A stretch of DNA of 64,000 nt from Streptomyces sp. NBC_01571 (GTDB lineage Bacteria > Actinomycetota > Actinomycetes > Streptomycetales > Streptomycetaceae): positions 1,736,001-1,800,000 of the forward strand of contig NZ_JAPEPZ010000001.1 of NCBI RefSeq assembly GCF_026339875.1, given 5' to 3'. Position 1 is the first letter of the stretch. Every line of letters begins with the position of its first letter. The position numbers and the translations under genes are program-made. The notes below the pieces were generated by a model. That model had not been told where the DNA came from, did not search any database, and saw only the letters and a list, made by a program, of their open reading frames with translations. Below, piece after piece: positions 55,806 through 64,000 of this stretch.

Positions 55806-56762
55806 TCACACTCGGACGGCGACCTGGTGCCGATAGCTCTCCATCGGCAGGCCGCTCATCCACGGCACGAGGCCCAGCCGGCTGAGCACCTTGATCGAGG
55901 CGGGCGGCTGGTAGTCGGCGAACATGCCACCGAACATCAGGATCTGACTGTGCGTGGCGATCGTGCGCACCAGCGGGTTCATCCGCTGCCGGTCCAGCGT
56001 GCGGCGGAAGCGGCTGCCCGGGGCCATCCGGCGGCGCACCGCGGCGCGGACCTCACCGGAGACGTCGTGATCGCTGATCCACTTCAGCTGGGGCATCTCC
56101 TCGGTGATCCCCCGCATCGTCCGCAGCCGCTGACGGGTGAACACATCGATGTGGGACAGCGTCCCGCCCGGCCGCAGCACCCGCGCGGCCTCGTGCAGAA
56201 AGCGGCCCAGATCGGGATACGTGTGCGAGCTCTCGATGTTGATCAGCACATCGACCGAGGAGTCTTCGAACGGCAGCTTCTCGGCATCGCCGTGCACGAA
56301 GCGCAGGCTCTCGCCCCGGGCCAGAGTGGCCTCGGCCCGGGCGATCGCCTTCGGCGACAGGTCCAGGCCGGTCATCCGGGCGCCGGGAACGAGCCGGGAC
56401 AGGAAGTTGAGCCCCTCGCCCGTCCCGCAGCCCACCTCGAGGACCGCCCGGCCGGCGCACCCGTCCAAACCGTCGGGAAGATCGCGCAGGGCCAGGTAGT
56501 AGAGCTGCTCGCTGAAACCGTCGGTGCCGAACTCGGTGAACCCGGGCAGCCGGGCCTCGATCTCGGCTGCCAGATCAGGGTCGTACATCCCCCAGTTCCA
56601 CAGCTCGCCGCGACCGGACAGGGTGGCCGCCATGTCGTAGATGGAGGAACTGGCCGACTTCATCCCGGCGGCCTTCACCCCCGAGCTGGGTGCTCTGGAC
56701 TCGTCGAGGTTGATGTCCGCCAGACCGGCGGTGAAGGCGGTCATCACATCGGGTTGGCTCAT
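55806..56762 (-). CDS. class I SAM-dependent methyltransferase
   Basis: A 318-residue methyltransferase. Motif I is VLEVGCGTGEGLNFL (near residue 110), then MTGLDLSPKAIARAEA and FVHGDAEKLPFEDSSVDVL. It resembles the phthiotriol/demethylmenaquinone-type family with an N-terminal helical cap. An O-methylation of the product is plausible; kirromycin clusters carry a single methyltransferase for this. Located nine bases before the AT gene in the same operon. Confidence 0.9.
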   Translation of the reverse strand: MSQPDVMTAFTAGLADINLDESRAPSSGVKAAGMKSASSSIYDMAATLSGRGELWNWGMYDPDLAAEIEARLPGFTEFGTDGFSEQLYYLALRDLPDGLDGCAGRAVLEVGCGTGEGLNFLSRLVPGARMTGLDLSPKAIARAEATLARGESLRFVHGDAEKLPFEDSSVDVLINIESSHTYPDLGRFLHEAARVLRPGGTLSHIDVFTRQRLRTMRGITEEMPQLKWISDHDVSGEVRAAVRRRMAPGSRFRRTLDRQRMNPLVRTIATHSQILMFGGMFADYQPPASIKVLSRLGLVPWMSGLPMESYRHQVAVRV

Positions 56763-56793
56763 TGTGGTCTCCGAGTTCGCCGGATCAGTGCGG

Positions 56794-57213
56794 TCACGCG
56801 TTGACGGTGTCGCCGCGCATCAGGTCGTCGGCGCCGTCGGGTGCCTCGGCCGGGTCGGAACCGACGTTCTGCGGTCGGTTGCCGCCGTCGACGAAGACCA
56901 CGCTCGGCCGGTAGGAGCGAGCCTGTTCCTCGGTCATCGCCGCGTACGAGATGATGATCACCAGGTCGCCGGGGCTGATCAGCCGGGCCGCCGCGCCGTT
57001 GATGCCGACCACGCCGCTGCCGGCCGGCCCCTCGATGACGTAGGTGCTGAGCCGGGCGCCGTTGTCGATGTCGACGACGTCGATCTTCTCTCCGGGCAGC
57101 AGGTTCGCGGCGGCCATCAGCGTCGAGTCGAGCGTGAGCGAGCCGACGTAGTGCAGTTCCGCCTGCGTCACCGTGGCACGGTGAATCTTCGACTTGAGCA
57201 TCTCTCGGTACAC
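56794..57213 (-). CDS. panD: aspartate 1-decarboxylase
   Basis: Pyruvoyl-dependent enzyme producing beta-alanine from aspartate, 139 residues. The self-cleavage site Gly-Ser is in [13 protein letters not shown], with [16 protein letters not shown] at the N terminus and [21 protein letters not shown]. It lacks panBC neighbours and lies inside the biosynthetic operon, so its beta-alanine probably serves the assembly line, as KirD does for kirromycin. GTG 57213 is preferred over GTG 57231 because GGAG lies eight bases upstream and the protein then matches family length; the C-terminal 20 residues are extra. Confidence 0.95.
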   Translation of the reverse strand: MYREMLKSKIHRATVTQAELHYVGSLTLDSTLMAAANLLPGEKIDVVDIDNGARLSTYVIEGPAGSGVVGINGAAARLISPGDLVIIISYAAMTEEQARSYRPSVVFVDGGNRPQNVGSDPAEAPDGADDLMRGDTVNA

Positions 57214-57227
57214 CGGGTGGTCTCCGT

Positions 57228-58430
57228 TCACCATGTCACCGGCAGCTCGTGGACGCCGTAGATGATCGATTCGGGGTTCGTGCGGACCTGGTCCGCGGGT
57301 GTCGCCAGACGCAGCTCGGGCAGCCGCCGGGCCAGCGCCTCGAACGCGATCCGCAGTTCCAGTCGCGCCAGTTGCTGCCCGACGCACTGGTGGATGCCGT
57401 AACCGAACGAGAGATGCGCCACCGGCAGCCGGGTGATGTCGAGGCGGTCCGGGTCGTCGCAGAGCGCCGGGTCCCGGTTCGCCGCGGCCAGCGACAGGGA
57501 CACGGCGTCACCTGCGGTGAGGTGGTGCCCGTCGAAATCCATGTCGGTGCCTGCCGCACGGATCGAGCCGGCGTGCATGACCGTCACGTAACGCAGCAGT
57601 TCCTCCACCGCGCCCGCGCCCAGGCCCCCCGGGTCCGCGGCCAGTGCCGCGTACTGGTCCGGATGTGCCAGCAGGGCGAAGGTGCCCAGCGCGATCATGT
57701 TCTTGCTGGTGTCGTAGCCGCCCACGAGCAGCACGCTGCCGATGGTCGCCAGTTCCTCGTCGGTAAGATCGCCGTCGGCGACCAGCGTGCCGAGCAGATC
57801 GTCGGTGGGCTCTTCGCGTTTGGAACGGATCAGCTCCATCAGCTGCCCACCGACGTTCTGCCAGCCGGCGATCGCCTCCTCCGCGCTGGAGTGAACGGTC
57901 AGCAGCGCCTTGATGCCCTTGACGAACACGTCCCGCCGGTCGGCGGGGACACCGAGCAACTCGCAGATCACCAGCCCGGCGACCGGTTCGGCGAACGCGG
58001 CGACCAGATCGGTGGGGCCGCCTTCCTCGATCATCTTGCCGAGATATAGCTCGACGTGCTCGGCCAGCCTCGGCTCCATGGTCCGGGTGCGGCGGGCCGA
58101 GAACCAGGCGGTCAGCCGGCGCCGGTAGTGGGTGTGCTCCGGCGGGTCCATCGCCGTGAACATCCCCGGCGCCAAGTCGGTCCGGTCCCCGGCCATCGGC
58201 AGCGGAATGGGGGTGCGCAGCAGGTCGCCGCGCGAGCTGATGCCCCGGGCGGCGAGGAGCCGGCGGACCTGGTCGTAGCCGGTGATCAGCCAGCCGAGGT
58301 GGCCGTCCGGGAAGACCATGCGGGCCACCGGCTGCTCCGCGCGCAGCTCGGCGAGCTCGGGTGCGGGGTCGAACGGGCAGGTGCCACGGGTCATGGGCAG
58401 GCCGTCGACGGGACGAACAGTCTCGGACAC
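57228..58430 (-). CDS. cytochrome P450
   Basis: A 400-residue P450. The heme loop is [17 protein letters not shown], the I-helix VGGYDTSKN and the ExxR motif ELLRY. GTG 58430 is preceded by AAGGAG at six-base spacing; a longer frame runs into the AT-AT-ER gene. It is 14 bp downstream of that gene and 14 bp upstream of panD. A second tailoring hydroxylase of the cluster. Confidence 0.93.
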   Translation of the reverse strand: MSETVRPVDGLPMTRGTCPFDPAPELAELRAEQPVARMVFPDGHLGWLITGYDQVRRLLAARGISSRGDLLRTPIPLPMAGDRTDLAPGMFTAMDPPEHTHYRRRLTAWFSARRTRTMEPRLAEHVELYLGKMIEEGGPTDLVAAFAEPVAGLVICELLGVPADRRDVFVKGIKALLTVHSSAEEAIAGWQNVGGQLMELIRSKREEPTDDLLGTLVADGDLTDEELATIGSVLLVGGYDTSKNMIALGTFALLAHPDQYAALAADPGGLGAGAVEELLRYVTVMHAGSIRAAGTDMDFDGHHLTAGDAVSLSLAAANRDPALCDDPDRLDITRLPVAHLSFGYGIHQCVGQQLARLELRIAFEALARRLPELRLATPADQVRTNPESIIYGVHELPVTW

Positions 58431-58444
58431 AACGCTCTCCTTTG

Positions 58445-61400
58445 CTAGACGCCGGCGGACCCGACGATCTCGGCGGCTTCGGTGATGAGTCGGTCGGCCA
58501 GCTCGTCGGCGTGCCGGTCGCGCCAGGCCTCGTACGGGGTGCCGCGCAGCCAGTGGTTGCAGGCGCCCAGCGCCGGCCCGCAGGCCACCTGGTAGTCCGC
58601 GACGCGCTCCGGGGTGCCCTCGATCGCCCACCGCTGGGCTTGGGCGCAGTACCAACGAAAGACCAGGGCCATCCGGCGCTTGGGGTCGGCCGACTCGCCG
58701 GCGGGGACGACCCGCGACGCCAGTTCCTCGAAACCTGCGCCGAAGTAGTCGCGTTCCACCCGGGACCGGATCCGGCCGGGCACGGCGTCCCAGGAGTCGT
58801 AGGTACGCCACAGGTCGTAGAGCTTGCCGGCGCGTACGTGGAAGAGGACGCCCTTCCGCAGCACCCGGGCCCGGCCGCCGAGCTCGAACAGCGCGCCGTA
58901 CGGGGCGTACGCGGTGTCGTGCACGTCGAGGTTCGGCAGCAGGTCCTTGGCAGATTCGCTGAGCCCGCTCTCGGCGGTGCAGAGGTTGATCGATCCGGTA
59001 AGGATGAAGTCGGCACCCAGTACGAAAGCGGCTGCGGCCGACTCCGGAGAGCCGATGCCTCCACCACCCCCGACGCGTACGCCGGAGGCGACCCCGCCGA
59101 GCTGCGCCCGCAGCCGGCGCACCGAAGGCAGCAGCGCGGGCAGTGCGCCCTGGTCGGTGTAGTCGGCTCCGTCGCCGACCGCGCAGATGTCGTCGGCCAG
59201 GGCGATCCGCTCGCCGACCGCGGCCTCCTCGGCGGTGAGCAGTCCGTCGTCGACCAGCCGTGCCACGAAGGAGCGCGGCGGCGGCGCGAAGAACAGGCGG
59301 GCGGTGTCCAGGCGGGTCACCTTGGCCAGCAGCTTGCGTGGGGCGTGCACGGTGCCGTCCGCCAGGATGCGGGCCCCGGTCAGACGATGCCTCACCAGCG
59401 CGGGGGTCACCTCGACGTACGTGGCCGCCTCGACGAGACGAACATTCTCACGGACCAGCAGGTCGACCAGGTCGACCTCAGCGCGCGGGTTGAACGGGTC
59501 ATGGGTGAGGTTGACCCCGAACGGCGCGGCAGCCCCGGCTGCCGCCCGGATGCCGCGGATCGCGCCGACGACGTCCGCGAGCGGGAGCCCGGCCGCACCG
59601 AAGCAGCCAAGCAGGCCGGAGCGGGCGAGCCGGGCGACCAACTCGACGGAGCTGACGCCGTGGTGCATGCCGCCAGCGACGTAGGCGTGCCGAACCCCGT
59701 GGTCGCGCCGGAACGCCGCCGACCCAAGCTCCGCGCACCGCGGCGCCGCAGCACTGACCGGCTCGGTCAGCGCCACGATCCGTTCCGGCTCGGGTCGGAG
59801 CGGTGTGGCCTCCTCCCGGATCCGGGCGATCAGCTTGGTCAGCACCTGCCCCGGGCCCAGTTCACGGACCCGGAAGTCACCTCGGCCCATCAGCAGCCGG
59901 ATGCTGTCGGTCCACCGCACCGGGGAGACGATCTGGCGGCGCAGCGTGGCGGCCACGGCGTCCGGCGCGTACGGCCGGGCGTCGACGTTGCTGATCACGG
60001 GGATCTTCGGGGCGGCGAACGTCGTGGCATCCAGCAGGCGCCCGAACTCCTCCGCGGCCTGCGCCATGTAGCGGCTGTGGAAGGGGGCGCTGACGTTGAG
60101 CGGGGCACAGCGGGCGCCCTTGTCCTTGAACACCGCAAGCGCACGGTTGACCGCGTCGGCCGGGCCCGCGATGACTGTCTGGGTCGGCGCGTTGTAGTTG
60201 GCGATGTCCAGTCCGGACAGCTCGGCGTCGCGCAGCACCTCCCGGACCAGGTCGGCGTCGACGGCCGAGACCGCCGCCATCGTGCCGCCGGTGACCTGTC
60301 CCATCAGCCGGCCGCGTTCGGCGACCAGGCGCAGCCCGGTCTCGAAGTCGTACACGCCCGCAGCGAACAGGGCGGCGAACTCACCGAGGCTGTGCCCGAG
60401 CAGGTAGTCGGGCAGGCGGCCGCCCTCTTGCAGGGCGGCCAGCCAGGTGAGGGTGTCGACCACGTACAGGGCGGGCTGGGTGTACCGGGTGTCGCGCAGG
60501 TTGCGGCCGGGGTCCTCCAGGCACAGCTCACGGATCGAGTACCCCAGGACGGCGTCGGCCCGTTCGACCAGCTCGGGGAACCGGTCGAACAGGTCTCGGC
60601 CCATTCCCTTGGCCTGAGCGCCCTGGCCGGGGAAGACATAGACGTCGAAGCCGTCGCCCGGGGTGGCGGGGTCGGCCACGGGCGTCTCAGCGGTCATGGT
60701 GGTCACCTCGGTTCGTCGAGCCGGTGCGGCGATGAGCGAGCGGGTGTCGAGCACCGCCTGGTACAGCACCTCGTCCCGGGCGTACGGGGAGAGCAGCGGC
60801 AACACCCGGGACCGGCTGCCCTCGGGAAGCCGCGCCCGCACCAGGTTGGCCATCGACCCGGACGGGCCCAGGTCCAGGAAGAGCAGATCGTCGCGGGCCA
60901 GCAGCGGTTCGAGGGCTCGTGTCAGGTCGAACGGCTCGCGCAGGACCTGCCAGAAGTGGTCCGAGTCGGGGCGGTGTATCTCGGCACCGGTCGTTCCGGA
61001 GATCAGCGGGATCGTGGCGGGTCGCGGGGTGAGACCGCCCACGAGCTTCGTGAACGCGTCGCGCACGCCGTCGATCAGCGGTGAGTGGAACGGGTACAGC
61101 ACCGGAAGCCGTTGGCAGAGCACACCTGAGGCGTTCAAGTGGCGCTCGATGTCGTCGAGCCGGTCGGCCGTGCCCGCGAGCACGAAGTTGTCCGGCCCGT
61201 TGATCGCAGCCAGATGTGCCCCGGCCAGCGCGGGATCGCGGTCGACGAGGGCGGCATCGGCGAGGACCGCCAGCATTCCGCCGCGCGGGCACTCCGCCTC
61301 GAAGAGCGCCACTTGGTCCAGCAGCGAGCGCAGGCATTCCTGGGGGTCGAAGATGCCGGCCACCGTGGCGGCGACGACCTCGCCCAGGCTGGCGCCGAGC

Positions 61401-61681
61401 ACCAGCTCCGGCTCGAAGCCGCGGGCGCGCAGCATGCGGGCCAGCGCGTACTCGACCATGAAGATGGCCGGCTGCGTGAGCGACAGGCGGGTCATCGCCG
61501 TCTCCGCGCCGCGGCCGTCGCCGTGGATCGCGGCGACGACCGAGTCGCCGTGGACATCGCGCACCACCGCGTCCAGAGAGTCCAGAGCATCGCGGAAGAC
61601 CGGGTCGGCACCGTAGAGCCACCGGCCCATGCCGTGGTACTGGGAGCCCTGGCCCGCGAAGAGGAAGACCGGTGTCAGCAT
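58445..61681 (-). CDS. trans-acting AT-AT-enoylreductase (PfaD) fusion
   Basis: A three-domain protein of 1078 residues. AT1 (about 1-300) has FLFAGQGSQYHGMG and LGASLGEVV, with Gln where malonyl-ATs have their substrate arginine (LLDQVALFEAE). AT2 (about 345-630) has FPGQGAQAKGMG, GHSLGEFAA, AERGRLMG and PFHSRYM, a malonyl-type enzyme. The PfaD-type flavin enoylreductase (about 670-1070) has YVAGGMHHGVSSVELV, FGVNLTHDPFNP and GVRVGGGGGIGSPESAAAAF. Such fusions are diagnostic of trans-AT PKS systems. ATG 61681 starts on the AT; GTG 61708, overlapping the NRPS stop, is the alternative. Confidence 0.93.
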   Translation of the reverse strand: MLTPVFLFAGQGSQYHGMGRWLYGADPVFRDALDSLDAVVRDVHGDSVVAAIHGDGRGAETAMTRLSLTQPAIFMVEYALARMLRARGFEPELVLGASLGEVVAATVAGIFDPQECLRSLLDQVALFEAECPRGGMLAVLADAALVDRDPALAGAHLAAINGPDNFVLAGTADRLDDIERHLNASGVLCQRLPVLYPFHSPLIDGVRDAFTKLVGGLTPRPATIPLISGTTGAEIHRPDSDHFWQVLREPFDLTRALEPLLARDDLLFLDLGPSGSMANLVRARLPEGSRSRVLPLLSPYARDEVLYQAVLDTRSLIAAPARRTEVTTMTAETPVADPATPGDGFDVYVFPGQGAQAKGMGRDLFDRFPELVERADAVLGYSIRELCLEDPGRNLRDTRYTQPALYVVDTLTWLAALQEGGRLPDYLLGHSLGEFAALFAAGVYDFETGLRLVAERGRLMGQVTGGTMAAVSAVDADLVREVLRDAELSGLDIANYNAPTQTVIAGPADAVNRALAVFKDKGARCAPLNVSAPFHSRYMAQAAEEFGRLLDATTFAAPKIPVISNVDARPYAPDAVAATLRRQIVSPVRWTDSIRLLMGRGDFRVRELGPGQVLTKLIARIREEATPLRPEPERIVALTEPVSAAAPRCAELGSAAFRRDHGVRHAYVAGGMHHGVSSVELVARLARSGLLGCFGAAGLPLADVVGAIRGIRAAAGAAAPFGVNLTHDPFNPRAEVDLVDLLVRENVRLVEAATYVEVTPALVRHRLTGARILADGTVHAPRKLLAKVTRLDTARLFFAPPPRSFVARLVDDGLLTAEEAAVGERIALADDICAVGDGADYTDQGALPALLPSVRRLRAQLGGVASGVRVGGGGGIGSPESAAAAFVLGADFILTGSINLCTAESGLSESAKDLLPNLDVHDTAYAPYGALFELGGRARVLRKGVLFHVRAGKLYDLWRTYDSWDAVPGRIRSRVERDYFGAGFEELASRVVPAGESADPKRRMALVFRWYCAQAQRWAIEGTPERVADYQVACGPALGACNHWLRGTPYEAWRDRHADELADRLITEAAEIVGSAGV

Positions 61682-61704
61682 GGTGAGGGGTCCTCTTCGG
61701 TCGC

Positions 61705-64000
61705 TCACGCGAGCCCGCGCAGGCGGCCGGCCAGCGCGGCGGGGGTCGGGTTCTCGAACACGTCGGTGAGAGCCAGCCGGACGCCGGTCTCGTCCTTGAT
61801 GCGCTGCGCGAGCGAAGCGGCGAGCAGCGAGTGGCCGCCGCTGGTGAAGAAGTGGGCGTCGGCGTCCAGGTCCGGCCGACCGAGCAACTCGGCGAAGAGC
61901 TTGGTCAGGGTGGCGGTGAACGCGTCGCCGCCGGCCGCACCCGCGGTGTCGCCGCCGGCCGCGGCCGGCTGTCGCGCGGCGAGGTCCGCCAGTGCCAGGT
62001 AGTCGACCTTATCGCTTCCGGTGCGCGGGAACGCCTCCACCGCGAGGAACCGGTGCGGCACCACCGAGCGTGGCAGCCGCTGCCGGGCGTGCTCCCAGAG
62101 CTCGTCCACCGCCTCGGGCCGGTGCGGCACCTGTACGAAGGCGGCCAGGCTGCCGTCCGCGGCGGGGTCGCCGACCACCAGCACGGCGGCCGCCTCGACG
62201 TCCGGATGATCGGACAGCACCGCCTCGATCTCGCCCAGCTCGATCCGGTTGCCGCGCAGCTTCACCTGCCGGTCAATGCGGCCTAACAGGTCGATGCGGC
62301 CGTCCGGCAGCCAGCGCGCCACATCTCCCGAGCGATAGAAGCGTCCCCACGGGGAGTTCACCCCGAAGCGCTCGGCGGTGAGGCCGGGCCGTCCGTGGTA
62401 GCCGGAGGCGACACCGACTCCGGCGACGCACAGCTCGCCGCGCAGGCCGATCGGCAACGGTTCCCCGTTCGGGCCGGCGATGAAGACCCGGGTGTTGGCG
62501 ATCGGCGTCCCCACGTCCACTCGGTCGCCGAGATCCGTCGGTACCCGGCCCGCGGTCGCCCAGATCGTGCTCTCCGTCGGGCCGTAGACGTTCCACAGTT
62601 CGGCGCCCGCCGCGGTCAGGGTCGCGGCCAGCCCACCGGGCAGGGGCTCACCACCGCTGAGCAGCGTGCGGCCAGCGACCAGATCGGTGATGCGGTCGGC
62701 GACCAGTCGCCAGGTGGTCGGTGTCGCCTGGAGGAATCCGATGTCGTGGGCGCGTATCTCCTCGGCCAGCAGGGCTCCGTCGGTGCGGGCCTCGTCGGGC
62801 AGCACGACCGTGTGGCCGCCGTGCAGCAGCGGCATCATCAGTTCCAGCGACGAGGTGTCGAAGCTGTATGTGCTGAGCCAGCCGGTGGGCCGCGCCGTCG
62901 TGGCGACGCCGAAGCGCACCGCGTAGTCGGTGATGTGGTTGACCAGGCTCCGGTGCGTGATCGGGATGCCCTTCGGCCGTCCCGTCGATCCGGACGTGTA
63001 GATCACGTACGCGAGGGCGTCCGGCCCGGCCACGCCCGCCATGCCGGCGTCTACGGGGACGGTGGGGGCGGCGTCGACGTCAGGGGCCGGGATCGTGCGC
63101 CGGTCGCCGGGCGCGGTGAGCCCGTCGCCGGTCACCACCACCCGGGCGCCCGCGTCGTCGAGCTGGTAGGCGATCCGCTCCGCCGGGTGGTGCGGGTCCA
63201 GCGGCAGGTACGACGCTCCGGCAAGCCACGTGCCGAACACCGCGGCGGCCAGCGCCGCACCGCGCGGCACGAGCAGCGCGACGACGTTGCCAGGGCGGAC
63301 ACCGGCCGCCGTCAGTCGCTCGACGGTGTGCACGGCGGCGCACCACAGGCGGCCGTAGCTCACCAGCTGATCGCCGTCCCGCATCGCGATGGCGTCCGGC
63401 TCGGCCGCGGCGCGCTCGGCGAATCCGGCGAGCACCGACGTCAGGTCGATCGGCTGGTGGGTCGTGTTGGCGGCTTCGATGATCGCGTGGTCCTCGGGCG
63501 ACCAGATCGACAGCGAGCCGACCGGCGTGTCCAGGGCGGCGCCGACGGCGACCAGCAGCGCGTCATAGCGACGGACCATCAGCTCGACGTCTGCCCTGTC
63601 CAGGACTCCGGTGTAGAACGCCGCGCGCACGGTTGCGCTGTCACGGTCGGAGGTCACGAAGAATTCCAGGTCGAACTGGCTGAACCCGTTCTCGACCACG
63701 ACCAGTTCCGCTGCGGCGCCGGCCACCGTGAAGGTGCGCTGGTCGGCGGTGAACGGCACGTAGTTGAACACATGGCGGAACAACACGTTGCGCCAGCCGG
63801 AACCGTCGCGCTCGATCACGTCGAGCAGTTCGTCGGCGGGCATGTCCGCGTGGGCCATCGCCTCCATGAACACCCGGCGCGCCCGGCCGACTAGCTCCCG
63901 GAAACCGGCCGTGCGCTCGGTCAGCAGGCGCAGCGTGACCAGGTTGCTGTGGTAGCCGACCGCCCCGGCCGCCTCCCGGCCGCGCGAGTTGACCGGCGAT
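61705..64000 (-). CDS. NRPS, C-terminal end of a C-A-PCP module (5' end outside window)
   Basis: The visible 764 residues include the end of a condensation domain (VGYHSNLVTLRL, FRHVFNYVPF), a full adenylation domain (YVIYTSGSTGRPKG, NVYGPTEST, GELCVAGVGVASGYHG, YRSGDVARWLPDGRID, QVKLRGNRIELGEIE, TGSDKVDYLAL) and a carrier domain (FFTSGGHSLLAASL) at the C terminus. The specificity positions read by eye are D-T-L-Q-L-G-V-I-W-K, close to the published glycine code DILQLGLIWK. Glycine incorporation is therefore predicted. No thioesterase follows, so the chain passes to another protein. The gene overlaps or abuts the AT-AT-ER start. Confidence 0.93.
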   Translation of the reverse strand, partial: SPVNSRGREAAGAVGYHSNLVTLRLLTERTAGFRELVGRARRVFMEAMAHADMPADELLDVIERDGSGWRNVLFRHVFNYVPFTADQRTFTVAGAAAELVVVENGFSQFDLEFFVTSDRDSATVRAAFYTGVLDRADVELMVRRYDALLVAVGAALDTPVGSLSIWSPEDHAIIEAANTTHQPIDLTSVLAGFAERAAAEPDAIAMRDGDQLVSYGRLWCAAVHTVERLTAAGVRPGNVVALLVPRGAALAAAVFGTWLAGASYLPLDPHHPAERIAYQLDDAGARVVVTGDGLTAPGDRRTIPAPDVDAAPTVPVDAGMAGVAGPDALAYVIYTSGSTGRPKGIPITHRSLVNHITDYAVRFGVATTARPTGWLSTYSFDTSSLELMMPLLHGGHTVVLPDEARTDGALLAEEIRAHDIGFLQATPTTWRLVADRITDLVAGRTLLSGGEPLPGGLAATLTAAGAELWNVYGPTESTIWATAGRVPTDLGDRVDVGTPIANTRVFIAGPNGEPLPIGLRGELCVAGVGVASGYHGRPGLTAERFGVNSPWGRFYRSGDVARWLPDGRIDLLGRIDRQVKLRGNRIELGEIEAVLSDHPDVEAAAVLVVGDPAADGSLAAFVQVPHRPEAVDELWEHARQRLPRSVVPHRFLAVEAFPRTGSDKVDYLALADLAARQPAAAGGDTAGAAGGDAFTATLTKLFAELLGRPDLDADAHFFTSGGHSLLAASLAQRIKDETGVRLALTDVFENPTPAALAGRLRGLA

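Overview
The window is high-GC actinobacterial DNA and almost certainly comes from a Streptomyces chromosome. GTG starts are frequent, G/C dominates third codon positions, and a divergent EF-Tu gene of the Streptomyces tuf3 type is present. No rRNA, tRNA or CRISPR array was seen.

Positions 1-42,230 look like ordinary chromosomal sequence. The genes are short, often divergent pairs of a regulator with its target: MocR regulator, PhoD phosphatase, ACT/GNAT protein, trans-sulfuration enzyme opposite an Lrp regulator, DUF885 peptidase-like protein, rhodanese opposite a second Lrp regulator, SbcCD nuclease, YigZ, APC permease, SixA phosphatase with a CysS-like partner, SDR, zinc alcohol dehydrogenase opposite an XRE regulator, CoA-binding protein, YbaK, XRE-cupin regulator opposite an EamA exporter, two hexapeptide-repeat proteins, DedA, cyanase, hotdog thioesterase, an MFS transporter, a spermidine-synthase-like protein, tuf3, a VTT membrane protein, thiolase opposite an HxlR regulator, a three-gene sugar-type operon with a LacI-type operator, and uppP. 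Several gene 3' ends carry tandem duplications of 30, 40 or 117 bp.

Positions 42,240-45,990 are a scarred junction. They hold a MazG-like pseudogene with two offsetting frameshifts and an in-frame TAG, a truncated carbamoyltransferase fused to a foreign tail, a truncated ISAs1-type transposase, an inverted repeat, and one intact ISAzo13-type insertion sequence with clear terminal inverted repeats.

Positions 46,086-64,000 are the edge of a trans-AT PKS/NRPS biosynthetic gene cluster that runs off the right end. A leftward operon (64,000 to 54,459) encodes an NRPS C-A-PCP end with a glycine-like specificity code, an AT-AT-PfaD enoylreductase fusion, a P450, aspartate 1-decarboxylase (beta-alanine supply), a methyltransferase and a stand-alone AT. 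A rightward set (51,151 to 54,467) encodes a TetR regulator, an MFS exporter and two small DUF proteins. A second leftward operon (51,004 to 46,086) encodes a P450, a HipA-like kinase, a DUF3037 protein, crotonyl-CoA carboxylase/reductase, a 47-residue MetK C-terminus-like peptide and a PhyH-type dioxygenase. Glycine, beta-alanine, a CCR-derived extender, trans-ATs, two P450s, a dioxygenase and a methyltransferase together match what is known of kirromycin-type elfamycin clusters. Elfamycins target EF-Tu, and this edge lies about 12 kb from tuf3, whose product in a kirromycin producer is reported to be elfamycin resistant.
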